Assembly: GCA_013076295.1 (NCBI GenBank)
Contig: RQOL01000729.1
Location: 248,001 to 312,000, forward strand
From: Sanderia malayensis
Taxonomy: Eukaryota; Cnidaria; Scyphozoa; Semaeostomeae; Pelagiidae
Direction of reading: 5' to 3'
DNA length: 64,000 nt
Position numbers and translations under genes: made by a program. Below are positions 53,181 through 64,000 of the stretch, piece after piece. A model generated the notes under the pieces. The model ran no database searches. It was not told where the DNA came from and saw only the letters and a list, made by a program, of their open reading frames with translations. Position 1 is the first letter of the stretch. Every line of letters begins with the position of its first letter.

Positions 53181-56100
53181 ATGCCCCATCGAGGAAGAAA
53201 ATACTTGGCACGAAAATGCGACAAATGTTCCCTGAGGTTTTATTCTCATTTCTGCTTGTTATTACACCTTAAAAATCATGCCAAAGCCTACTCCGGTTGG
53301 TTCAAGTGTTTTCACTGCGAGAAGAAGTTCGAAAAACTCCTGGATGCCGTAAAGCATCGGGAACGACACCGATCGATAAAAGGTAAGATTGAGAAGGTTT
53401 GATTTATTTATTCTCAACAATGACAATCCATAAAAACAGGAGGACATCGGAGGACAAGGAGCGTGTTGTCGAAGTGAACCCGCGGAGGGAGGAACCCATG
53501 GGAGTCAGCAGGCTTTGGATTTCAATTCAAGTCGATCATGTCGGAGCCGGCATGGCCGCGTCCAAGCCAGGAGTAATCTGGTCTTCAATGTTGTTTTGAG
53601 CTTTACTTTTGCTGCTGGGGTTTTCCTGGGTCAGAAATGTGTCTAAAACCCTTGCTGTGATTTTTGATTTCTGTTTCAGGAAAATGCCTCCAAAGATCAA
53701 ACAAAAGAATGAAGATAATTAAACAGGATGAAGTTGGCAACCAAGATGTCACACCAGACAAGCATGGTCAAGTTGAGACAGACCAGAAACAAGTTGCAAA
53801 TGAGGGTCAGGAAGAGACAAAGTCTAAAGGAACTCTTGCTTTAACATTTCTTGAGCAATTGAGAGCAGTACTTTGCCTTGAGAAAGAGGTCCAACCAGTT
53901 GATATGAATTTGAAAGAGAAAATTTTGCAGATGTCTGCTGGAATCAATGACTTCATGAAAGAGGAGAGTTTGGAATCAAGCAAATGCAGTATGGAAGAAG
54001 ACCTATCAACAGAAGAGACAAAGTTAACCAAAGTTGTCCCTGTCGATGGTATCTCTGACCATTTTTCAAATAGTGAAATGAATAACGACAAAGAGAGCAA
54101 AGATACCAAGGAAATTAGAAATGGAGATTGTTTGTTGAAGAGTTTTTCATGTTCTTGTGCTGCTTGTTTATCTCAGCTTCAGGAATGCAACAGAACAGTT
54201 GACGATCAGGTGTTGACAGTCACCCCTGATTTTCAAATGGTGCATGTGGAGAAGGAACAGCTGGACAAGGGGAAGTTGCTGTCCTCACCGCAGGAAGAGA
54301 ATCTTGAAGCCAAGGAACAGAACAATAATTATCCACAGGATAAGACAATGTGCAGGAGCAATGTTGTTGTGAATGATACAGATGCAGTTGAATCTGATAC
54401 CACGATCCAGACACTGGAACCATTGGAATTGTGTCAAGATGTGAACAGCAGTCAAAGACAGGAGTATACCACTACATGCGAAGTTTGTGCTTCAGATTTG
54501 CATTGTGACAAAACAAAGACCATTCATATGCTAGACAAGCATGGCTTGGAGGTGACATTTCAAGAGGAATCATTTGTATTTGTGACTGATCAAAGTACAA
54601 AGCCTTCACGAAAGCAAGTGGAAAAAGATCAAGTTAAAAGTGCAAAAACAATAGTGATCAATGATGAAGCCATTTGCACGATATGTTTCATGAAGTTTGC
54701 AAGGTGGTATAACATGAAGAGGCATATGATGAAGCAACACAATGTCTTCGCCAAAAAATCTGGTCGAAGTTCCCTGTTGACAGCTTCCCGCAAAGAAGAG
54801 CATCGCAATGATTTGCAAAAGTATGAATCACGCGGAGGTGTTAAAAGAGGCAATTGCAATACCAAGGCTTCGCCCGAGAAGACTCTGGGAGAGGGAGGGG
54901 CATGTGGCAAGCATGTGGGTGTCGAAACTGCTACGACCTTTTCAGCTTTGGATAAAAATCGCCAAAATGTAGCGTGGATGACAAATTTTTCAAAAAAGTC
55001 CTTTGCGTGTATTTCTTGTGATTTTTCCTTTTCGGGATTTTTCATCCTGAGATCGCACTTGAAAGTTAAACATGGCATTTTGCTGGATTTGAACGGGCAT
55101 GAAATTGGTAAGAGATCCAATGATAGTGGCATTAAAATTGCTGGTGGATCTGGTGCGAATAAGGAAAAGCAGAAGCAAAAGGCAAATAGCGGAGTTGTGC
55201 CCGCAGAGAAGAGGAAGGATGAACTTTCAGTTGAGTCTGAACACGTTGTCAAGCAGAAGCAAAGTGATAGAAGCATCTCCGAGCAGCGGAAAGAGCAAGA
55301 AAATAGCAAACCTAATCTTAGTTTGTTACCATTTGCTAAAAATAGGAATGGCTTGTACAAGTGTCTTCATTGCACGTTGGAATTTAAAACGTTACTTGAT
55401 AGGTATATACATGTCAAGGATAATCATGGTAACGGGAATGTGTTTGCGAAACCTCGAAAAGAGAACGATCAAAGAATGGGGAAATCGGGTGAACAAAATT
55501 TAGTGTCACCTTCATTTCACAAAGTCAGTTCAGCTGCCTGTCAAAGCAGAGAACATTCAGGCGACACTCAAGGTGATGCAACAAAAATGGAAACATTACA
55601 ATTGGATTCTTTTGCAGAAACGAGAAGCGAAGAGGGGGCTTCAAAGATTGCCAAGCAGAATAAACCTGATAATGCCATACTGTGTTGTCGAGTATGCACA
55701 AGAGAGTTCTCCACATTGAAGAACAAATACCAACATATGAAGGCTGTTCACGGCATTGCACACCCGAATAACACGGCGAGGAAATCAATTGTAATGCTGA
55801 AGAACAAAGTCACGGGTGATAAAGGAAACAATGGTAGTGACGTCAGTCCAAGTGTAACTGCGAAGCACAAGGCAAGTGAGTTAACGGTGTTTTCCGAAGA
55901 GAAGGCTGCGGAGGACCAACCGCCATTGAAAAAATTCAAGTCTGGCCTCGTTGGTGAGGAATCTCTTGGTGTTAGATGTGATCTTTGCATGAAGTACTTT
56001 GCAAGAAAACGAAATCGTAATCGTCACTTGAAAAGGAAGCACCACGTGACATGGACCAGTTTAAATGCCTCGAAAGATGCTAAAGATCAGAGAATACCCC

Positions 56101-56600
56101 CTTCCGACCACCAATCATCTTCAATAAATATTGGCAAAACGCCCAAGGCTAACAAGGAGTCAGAAGATAGCCCTACTGGGAATCGAAAATGCGATTCAAG
56201 TAACAACAACAACAACAACAACTCACCCAACCAGCCATCTTCGATACAAAATGTGGAGGTTGTGACGTCACAGGTCGAGACCAACTCATGCCATGCTTGT
56301 AACAAAGTATTTAATAGTCATAAACATCTACTGCACCATAAAGTGCAGTGTCGTTGTAAATTAAGTTGCCCCATTCTAGGTTGCAGAATGACATTTGAAA
56401 CAGTGTGGAGCTATGATTTTCACGTGAAAAACACGTGCACACTCTGTCATGCGCGGCTGGGAAGCGGAAGAAATCTTAAGCGGCATTACCGAAATGTCCA
56501 CAAGATCAAATGCTTGCTAAGTTGCGATTTGTGCGATGAGAAGTTTGCAGAACCTGTTGGTCTTGCAACACACAACAAAGAAAAACATTTGAAGAGTTGA
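53181..56600 (+). CDS. C2H2 zinc-finger protein, two exons (ZnF-B)
   Basis: Exons 53181-53382 and 53680-56600 join in phase 1 and give about 1,040 residues. Exon 1 has a short basic N-terminus and two fingers (CDKCSLRF, CFHCEKKF). Exon 2 starts with a long acidic region, then carries roughly ten dispersed fingers, among them CTICFMKF, CISCDFSF, CLHCTLEF, CRVCTREF, CDLCMKYF, CHACNKVF and CDLCDEKF. Several have the His spacing typical of C2H2, others C2HC. An asparagine run lies near 56205-56222. Linkers are Lys/Glu-rich. It is likely a nuclear regulator; I recognise no named orthologue. Exon plan, intron phase and fingers in exon 1 match the gene at 434-3886, so these are probably ancient paralogues. 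BORCS5 starts about 400 bp downstream on the same strand. Confidence 0.87.
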
Positions 56601-56998
56601 TTTTTGTATTTCATGAAGATATTACTTTATACATTACTTATGCATTTATACGTTACTCTATTGATCTATGAAGCTGAATTTTGTGATTTTACAGCATATT
56701 TTATAAAGAAGATATTACTTTATTTTCTATTGTAAGTTATACATATTTTTTATACATTTGTTACAGTTGGGTTTTCATGATTGCTTTCTTTCATGCTCCT
56801 TCGCAGTCCATATTTATTGTATCGCATCGCAACTCCTTCTCCTCCACACCGCTTCCACTTCGCAGAGCTCTAACCATTTCGCCACAGTCTTGCTCTTGTG
56901 TGCATGAAAACTGAAGTGTTATTTGGTGTTGTTAATTATTGTTTTGTTGTTATTATTATTAATATGAGTTTCACATTTATGTTGCTACTGCAGTGATT

Positions 56999-57625
56999 AT
57001 GGGACAAGATCAAAGTCAAGAAATCGCGAGAAGAAACTCGGTGAGTTCCATTTCTTCATCGTCTTCAGTTGGTGGGCCTAATATTGATGCAGTTCAAAAG
57101 AAACCGAAGAGAACTGTCTCAGTGAAACAGAAAGCGAAACTTGAAGATATCATAGTTGTAAAAGATGTACGCGATGGACCAGGAAAAGAATCAGATAAAA
57201 CGTTAGAGAAATTGAGAAAATTGAGTATAACATATCCACTGATACGAAATGTTGGAGGGGTACCGTTGGATGATACACTGCCGGGTATAGACTCAGATCC
57301 GATTACAGAAATGCTTTTGAGATATCAATATCATTTAACAGAATGTGCAGATGCAGTTTCGTTTGATCAGAATGCAATATCAAAAAGAATGAAGGAAATT
57401 GAACTTTATAGCACTTCTGTTTTGAAGGGAGCAACCGAGAGACAGAAACAAATGGATCTTATTCTAAGTAGCATGAAGAAATTTACTGAAATAGATTCAT
57501 TGATTGATAGAATCAATAAAAATATGGACAAAACTTTGAAGTTGTTGCAAAATGTGAATGAAATGTTTCCAGAAAAAGACAGAATTGCACCACATGAATT
57601 GAGCTCAATCACTAAATCTTCGTAA
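56999..57625 (+). CDS. BORCS5: BORCS5, BORC complex subunit 5
   Basis: A single coding exon of 208 residues. I start at the ATG at 56999, which gives MGQDQSQE; Gly at position 2 fits the N-myristoylation seen in BORCS5 (LOH12CR1) of vertebrates. A Ser-rich stretch and a basic segment (KKPKRTVSVKQKAKLEDIIVV) follow, then the conserved block LLRYQYHLTECADAVSFDQN and helices ending in NVNEMFPEKDRIAPHEL, which match the family's coiled-coil and C-terminal pattern. BORC recruits the small GTPase ARL8 to lysosomes and so drives their kinesin-based movement to the cell edge; BORCS5 anchors the complex by its lipid. A CAG just upstream of the start (56991-56993) could be the acceptor of a 5' untranslated intron. 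About 600 bp separate it from MICAL. Confidence 0.9.
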   Translation: MGQDQSQEIARRNSVSSISSSSSVGGPNIDAVQKKPKRTVSVKQKAKLEDIIVVKDVRDGPGKESDKTLEKLRKLSITYPLIRNVGGVPLDDTLPGIDSDPITEMLLRYQYHLTECADAVSFDQNAISKRMKEIELYSTSVLKGATERQKQMDLILSSMKKFTEIDSLIDRINKNMDKTLKLLQNVNEMFPEKDRIAPHELSSITKSS

Positions 57626-58346
57626 ATTTATGTCTGAAAGTATATAGCCTTTAGTTCATTTTTGGATTTATCTTGTAAATAAACACAAATTTGGAGAAAT
57701 CTTGAATGAAATTACGAGAAAATATTTTTTTTCTTTTTGATGCTGTCTGAATTTTGAGTTATCTTATTTTGTTGTTGTTGTTGCTACTGTCAGGCATGTT
57801 GTTGTTCTTTTCTTCAAACGACATTTTGGGCCACTCGCTGTATTAGGCTGAGAAAAATTAACAAAAACTGTGATTCTCAGCAATTAAACTGCGAAGTTGG
57901 AGTACGATAATAAAATCAACCATTTTTCTGATTTTCAAAGATCAATGCTTGACACAACACTTGGGCCTGTCGCGGCAGGATAATTATTACGGAAGTTGGT
58001 TTTAAAGGCGAGGCAAGAAGATAAGACGTTTGAGCTGACCACATCATCAAACATATATGCTGAGTTCTCAAATAAGTCTTGAAGTAATAATAGAATGACA
58101 AAAGAATGAGGAAATGATTTAAATACAGAATAGATCGGTCTCCCGATCCTCTGGGCAAAACTAGACACAGGAAAATGCACAGTATGTTTATATAGATATT
58201 TTTTGGAACATGTTTGGCTTGTTGGTTTGGAACAGATGCAAATGTATTCTTAACCCCTGCAGAAATCTTGATATTATTATTAAACTGACGACGTATGCAC
58301 ATTCTCAGCCAAGTTCTTCAACGAGGAAAGTTGCATTGAGGAAATC
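57626..58346. other. Intergenic between BORCS5 and MICAL
   Basis: About 720 bp holding the BORCS5 3' end (AATAAA near 57678) and the MICAL promoter region. No other gene is seen; minus-strand frames here have no support. Confidence 0.55.
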
Positions 58347-61300
58347 ATGGAAGCTGCAGGCCTAAACAAAAATGACGACGAAGAGATTTTAATCAAAGAA
58401 GAATTAACAAGCGAGGATTTGTTTTCAATGTTTGTCTCAAAGGGAGAAGATTTAATGGAAGTCTTGGATATATATAATCAGCTATGTGAATCATTGAGTA
58501 TAAACCCCAAGAATTACAAAACAGTTTATCAGAATTTAACTTCAAGGCTTACATCATGGAAGTGTAAGAATTTATGGAATAAAATTGACAAGAAAGCAAA
58601 GCACCAAGATTATAAAAACAAGCCATGTGCAAAATTGAAAACTGTTGTCATTGGTGCTGGACCTTGTGGTTTGCGATCAGCTATTGAGCTTGCATTGCTT
58701 GGGGCTCAAGTAATTCTTGTCGAAAAAAGAAATAGTTTCTCAAGAAATAATGTTTTACATCTTTGGCCCTTTCTTATAACTGATTTAAAGAATTTAGGAG
58801 CAAAAGTTTTCTATGGAAAATTCTGTGCAGGTTCATTGGATCATATTAGTGAGTTATTGTTTATATTTCATGCAAATTCATACGCTGATAGTTTTGTGTT
58901 CGGCATATACTTATAAACATTTCTCTAATTTAAGGCATTCGAAAGCTTCAATGCATTCTTCTGAAGGTATGTCTCATTCTTGGCGTTCAAATATATCCTG
59001 AAACATCATTCGAAGAATTGATCGAACCATCTGACGGTGAGACTTTTTGAGGGGAATCTATATATACAATCTATATAATCTATATATGCATCCATATAAT
59101 CTATATATACATCTATCTAATCTATATATACATCTATGTAATCTATATATACATCTATATAATCTATATATGCAATCTATATGTTGAAGGAAAAGTTTCT
59201 ATCTTTTGTTTGGAGACAATGAGTCTTTTATTTTTTTCTGAGAAAGGAAGAGGTTGGAGAATCAAGACTGTCCCAAATCGTCCAGAGATTTGGGACACTG
59301 ATATCGATGCAATAATTGGGGCAGATGGAAAGAAGAACACTTTGAAAGGTTTTCCGATGAAGGAATTCAGAGGCAAACTCGCCATCGGGATTACGGTGAA
59401 CTTTGTAAACAAAAATAGTCAACAAGAGGCAGCCATGGAAGAGATCAGCGGTGTGGCATTTATTTATAATCAACAGTTCTTCCAAGAACTTAAGGACAGA
59501 ACTGGCATTGATCTTGAAAATATTGTTTATTACAAAGATGATACACACTATTTTGTCATGACTGCAAAAAAGAAAAGTCTAATCGAACAGGGTGTTATAA
59601 AAATGGTGAGTTTATGAAGTTATATTGCTCTTCTACGAATATACAATGATGTTTGTGGTTGACGTGGGGGTTGATAAAACTCTAGATTTGTTTCAAGATC
59701 AATTATTTGTTTTGCTGCCAGATATTTCATTGCTTTTATTATAATTGGGTTTGCATTTTAACGTGTCTGTTTTCTCAATCTTTGTCTACATTTTAAAGTT
59801 CATATCTTTATTTGTTAACAGGATATTGTTGATGCCAGGGATCTGCTTTCACCTTCAAATGTCGACCATAAGAACTTGCTTCAGTATGCCGAAGAGGCAG
59901 TTGACTTTTCAACAAACTACAAACTTCCTCACCATGAATTTGCTGTGAATAATTACGGTAAAGAAGATGTTGCCATGTTCGATTTCACGTCAATGCATGC
60001 CGCCGAAAATGCGTCGCGAATTGTCGAGAGAAAAGGCAAGCGCATTCTCATGTGTATTGTCGGAGATACATTAATTAATGTGAGAAATATTCCATGTCTT
60101 TATATTATCTTTATTATATCAGATTACGATCTGAAATGTTGCGAATTGAATTTCGGGGCGTATTAGAGCTACATACGAAGAGTGAAGAGTTGTGTAAATA
60201 GAAAGCGATTGAAGGATAATCTTAATTTTGCATTCAATCCATTTATTGTTAATTCTAGCCATTTTGGCCCACTGGTTCTGGTTGCGCCAGGGGTTTTCTC
60301 AGCGTATTTGACGCTGTCTGGGAAGTGCGTGCGTTTGGGCAAGGCAAAGAGCCACTAGAAGTCATCCAAGAAAGAGAGAGCATACTGAGACTATTGGCAC
60401 AAACAACACCGGAGAATATGAGCAAAGATCATCAGAAGTATTCTATTGACCCATTAACAAGGTTGGCTCAATCAGAGCTTATCAAATTTCCCAGCTTTGC
60501 AAGACACTTTTGCAGTTATACTTTAAATGTAGACTCAAAATGCACGATGGATTGTTGTGATGACGTTTTCATGTTTTTTAGATATCCAAATTGCAATCTA
60601 AGAGGCTTGAAGAAGCAACATGTCAAACATTTGTTTGATAAATCTGACGTTCCGTTCCAAGAAGTTATCTACGAGAAACCAAAAGTAGAAAAACCAGCTA
60701 ATTCAACTAAACCAGCAGGTAAAAATGGCTTTATTCATTTCAAATAGAAGTCATAGTCACTTTATTACTCTAGAAATGTCGTATATCCTTGAATCAAATG
60801 CAATTTATTTCTCAGTGAAAGAAAATCGAATAGATGCCTATCGACTATTGAAATGGTGTCAGGAACAAACGAGCGAATATCCTGGTGTGAAAATTATTGA
60901 CATGGCAGTTTCTTGGAAGAGTGGCTTGGGATTCTGTGCAATTATTCACCGATTTCGGCCGGATATCATGTAAACATTACTGATTTGCTACGTTTAATAC
61001 AATCCACATTTTGTCTATTGCTAAACCACTATATTGAGTCATTAGCTTGCTACATTAGCATCTTTTTAAAAGCCTAACTTTTATGACATATCGTTTCTTC
61101 TTTTTTAGAGATTTTTTTTCACTTGATGAAGATGATGCTGAAAGAAATTGTCAGCTGGTATGAATAATATCTTCTTGTAAATCTATTTCTAACTTCTTGT
61201 ATCATCTTGTATTTTCTTGTACCTCCTCGTATCTCCTTCTACACTATTGTATCTTGTTCTATATCCTTGTATTTTCCTGTATATGCTCGTATCTTCTTGT

Positions 61301-64000
61301 ACACCCTGTATCTCCTTTCACATTATTCTATCTTCTTGTACATCCTCGTATCTTCTTGTACCTCCTCGTATCTTCTTGTATCACCTCGTATCTTCTTGTA
61401 CATCTTTGTATCTTCTTGTACACCCTTGTATCTTCTTCTACATCCTTGTATCTTCTTGTACCTCCTCGTATCCTTTTCTACATCCTTGTATCTTCTTCTA
61501 CATCCTTGTATCTTCTTGTACATTCTCATATCCTTTTGTACATCCTTGTATCTTCTTGTACATCCTTGTATCTTCTTGTGCAGCATTGTATTATCCTGTA
61601 CCTTCTCTCATCTTCTTGTACTATTTCGCATGCCCATTCTTGTTTCCGTATGAACTTATGAGATAAACCACAGTATGTTTTTACAATAAATCTCCGTGTT
61701 TAGGCATTTGACACAGCGGATGAACACCTTGGTATTCCTCCTAAAATGTCGGGCAGAGACTTCACGAGCACCGTCATTCCAGATCGGTTGATGATTATCA
61801 GTTATTTATCACTCTATTACGAGCTATTTAAGAGTGAAACACCTGGTAAGCATGCACAAAGCATACATTTGTTCTTCAAATTCTTCAGCACAATCATCAA
61901 TAATTTTAAGCTGCAAATAAAAGAAGTTAAAAGCACTAAGTTAACGGGAGTAGAAAGCATTCAAATCAAGTTAAAATGCATTTTAATTCGTTGTAATTTT
62001 ATGTCTATAAACATTCAGCTTGACTGGCTAAGAGAACGCACGTTAAGGAGTTAAGATTTTTTTGTTAAAGTTCTTCATGACAGCCATTCACTTGAAAGCT
62101 AATTTCATTGCAGTTTTATTCAGTGAACAGCAAAAACAGAACAAGAAGGCTATCTGGAAGCCTCTAACCGCGTTTGGTAAAACCTAAAACCTCTTTTTAA
62201 TTTTATAAAACGTAAACACCATAAACCCATCTTCAAACTAAATATCTGGTAATCTAAAAGAGCATTTGACGCAAAAAATTTAATTATTATATTCATATTA
62301 TTCTTATAATTAAAGCAGTAAAGCTAAAAGGGCAATTAAAACTATTTTTGTTCCGTGATTTATAAATGGTTTGTATTTCAGCGATTGTTGGCACAAAGAA
62401 TAATCGTGATCAGAAATCACCTGGTTTGTCACAAAAATCGCCGTCTAAGGCCAGCAAAATGTCAATCATCGCAAGACTATCGAGAAGGTCAAAGAAGGTA
62501 AGTATATAAAAATGTTATTTTATTTTAGAAGCATGATTATTGATCTATGCTACAGTATTGTTAATGCTATTTCATTCTGTTTTAGAAAACGAAGAAGCAA
62601 AAACCAAAATTTAGCGAAAAAAACAAAGAAAATGTTGTAAGAATCATTATATGCACAACGAGGCTTGGCCTCGATTCTACTTCTTTTGTCCCACGTTTTC
62701 TCTGCTTTTTTTTTGTCTTTCTCAGTGTAGCCGTAGCATAGCATGGCTTCAATTTCGCTCTTTGAATATTTCTCTTCCGATTTGTAGACTGAAGGGAACG
62801 TGCAGTTGAAGAAATACATAAAGAAAGATAATTTAGGAACAACAGAAGCGCAGAAACTTCTTTCCTCATCAGAAAGCGACCCTTGTTCATCACCTGAACC
62901 CAAATTAAACACTCCAACATCTAACAAACAACCACTGACAACATTGCAACCTTCTTCACACGTTGAACAACAGCCTGCCAGAAATAAGAATGGTGTCACG
63001 TTTGCAGTTACTGGGACAATATCCGGGGAAATTGAAACAGATGGAGTTAGAGAAGGGACAGAAGCAACAACAACAACAACAACTGTGGCGAGTCAGTCGA
63101 AGAGAACTAGCAAAATCAACATGCTAGCAGAGAGTGTATTTGGTGTGTCTACTAAACAAGCAGTGGCAGAGGCAGAAACGACGGTATGTCTACATAAATT
63201 CTCGAGCTCAGTATTGTGCAAGTATATTATCATTAAAGTAAAGCAATCAACCCATCCTAATAGTTTTGACATAGTATTGAGTATCGAGCATATTTATATT
63301 GATTTTCAACATTTATTGTGATATTTATCAATGTAAATGTCGTTGTGAATGTCTTTTGCAGTTGATGATTGAAAGTGTTGTTGTAACTGTACATGATTTT
63401 ATTGCGAGAGTTTTGCGAGAGATCTTCTAAAGAGAGGATTTTGACGGAGTGGCGAGCCAGAGAGAGATGTCAGCAATATGTTAGAAAGATACAATAGTTC
63501 AACGTGAAGTTATAGGATTTGTTTATTTTTTGTAGCTGTCGGAGAGTGAGCTGTGCTGTTTCTGCAAGCGTCGTGTTTACGTCATGGAAAGGATGTCAGC
63601 AGAAGGCATGTTCTTTCATCGACAATGTTTCAAATGCAACGTGTGCAAGTGTAATCTGTTGCCTGGTAACTACGCATTCGAGGCTGAGGAAGGAAAAAGT
63701 GGCGGGAAATTCTATTGCAAGCCGCACTTCAACCGGATTATTTATAATACACCCAGAGAGCCAGAAAAGCAACCGGACAGAGGTATGTACCGGTGCCAGA
63801 ATTGAATTTCATACAACTATTTCTTATATTTCTCATTAAGAGATCTTTTGTCTGTACATTTTCATATCCTGTTACATATTGCTGGACATTTGCTTGAAGA
63901 TACTTTGATGAAGCAGTCAGTCTATTTTGAAATGATGTGTATATTCATATCCATTTGTATAGCGAAGAGTCCTGCTAGGCCAAGGAAGACTCGTCCAGCT
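58347..64000 (+). CDS. MICAL: MICAL flavin monooxygenase, actin oxidation enzyme (3' partial)
   Basis: Fifteen exons are visible: 58347-58848, 58935-59036, 59247-59605, 59822-60079, 60259-60461, 60582-60718, 60816-60969, 61109-61157, 61704-61845, 62114-62176, 62382-62497, 62586-62636, 62788-63183, 63536-63782 and 63963 to the window end (939 residues so far). The N-terminal FAD monooxygenase has the Rossmann motif [61 protein letters not shown] and [22 protein letters not shown] domain follows (exons 7-9: [14 protein letters not shown] through LSLYYELFK), then a disordered Ser/Thr/Lys linker and one LIM domain (CCFCKRR...[12 protein letters not shown]...FYCKPHF). MICALs oxidise two actin methionines and so take filaments apart downstream of semaphorin-plexin signalling. 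Whether a C-terminal RAB-binding (bMERB) domain follows is unknown. Confidence 0.94.
59050..59185. repeat. AT-rich tandem repeat (tatataatctatatatacatc-like)
   Basis: Units of about 21 bp with small changes fill most of the MICAL intron between 59036 and 59247. Confidence 0.9.
61197..61640. repeat. 20-bp minisatellite (tatcttcttgtacatccttg), about 22 copies
   Basis: The unit repeats with point changes through most of the MICAL intron 61158-61703. Because the unit is not a multiple of three, all three plus frames stay open and give repetitive Ser/Leu/Tyr-rich peptides. These are repeat artefacts, not genes. Confidence 0.95.

Noticed and set aside
54629..55360. Minus-strand frame of 243 residues inside zinc-finger gene B
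   Set aside because: It is the shadow of a strongly coding plus strand and has no domain.
61197..61661. Long overlapping frames in all three plus frames (about 150 residues each)
   Set aside because: They are produced by the 20-bp minisatellite in a MICAL intron; composition is purely repetitive.

Overview
The window is animal (metazoan) nuclear DNA. It is AT-rich, and its genes are split by many short GT-AG introns into exons that encode animal families: ADAMTS-type metalloproteases, spondin, an insulin-like peptide, a TspanC8 tetraspanin, SIRT1, BORCS5 and MICAL. Gene density is high, with most introns of 70-700 bp and neighbours often only 0.2-0.6 kb apart. This suggests a compact invertebrate genome. 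A tunicate-like animal would fit, but I cannot fix the phylum from sequence alone.

Layout, left to right. 434-3886 (+) is a two-exon C2H2 zinc-finger gene. 4808-12287 (+) is a secreted ADAMTS-like metalloprotease with an inserted MAM domain. 12519-23869 (-) is its paralogue, in tail-to-tail orientation, with one intron made almost entirely of a 184-bp satellite (about 27 copies). 24727-25797 (+) is a UBE2D-like ubiquitin-conjugating enzyme. 27341-28435 is a foldback DNA transposon with an 8-bp target duplication. 32547-36566 (+) is a spondin (spondin domain plus two TSP1 repeats), with a possible alternative signal-peptide exon at 30370. 38145-41339 (+) is a TspanC8 tetraspanin. About 6 kb follow without a recognisable gene. 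47356-48026 (+) is an insulin-like peptide. 48544-52632 (-) is SIRT1. 53181-56600 (+) is a second zinc-finger gene with the same two-exon plan as the first. 56999-57625 (+) is BORCS5, and 58347 to the window end (+) is MICAL, cut off after its LIM domain.

I built exon models by hand from splice signals, reading frame and paralogue comparison. Summed coding lengths are whole codon numbers for both metalloproteases (the minus one lacking its first exon), spondin, tetraspanin, UBE2D, insulin-like, SIRT1 and both zinc-finger genes, and phases are consistent through MICAL. Five introns in these models need GC rather than GT donors.

The most unusual content is the metalloprotease pair. Each protein has, just after an early furin-type site, a segment resembling the beta domain of the von Hippel-Lindau protein, then a reprolysin domain, a TSP1 repeat, a MAM domain, an ADAMTS cysteine-rich/spacer region and further TSP1-like repeats. 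The minus copy ends in a PLAC domain. I see no operon-like organisation. The genes otherwise serve unrelated roles: extracellular matrix and signalling (metalloproteases, spondin, insulin-like), membrane protease control (TspanC8), ubiquitin transfer, deacetylation, lysosome positioning and actin redox control.
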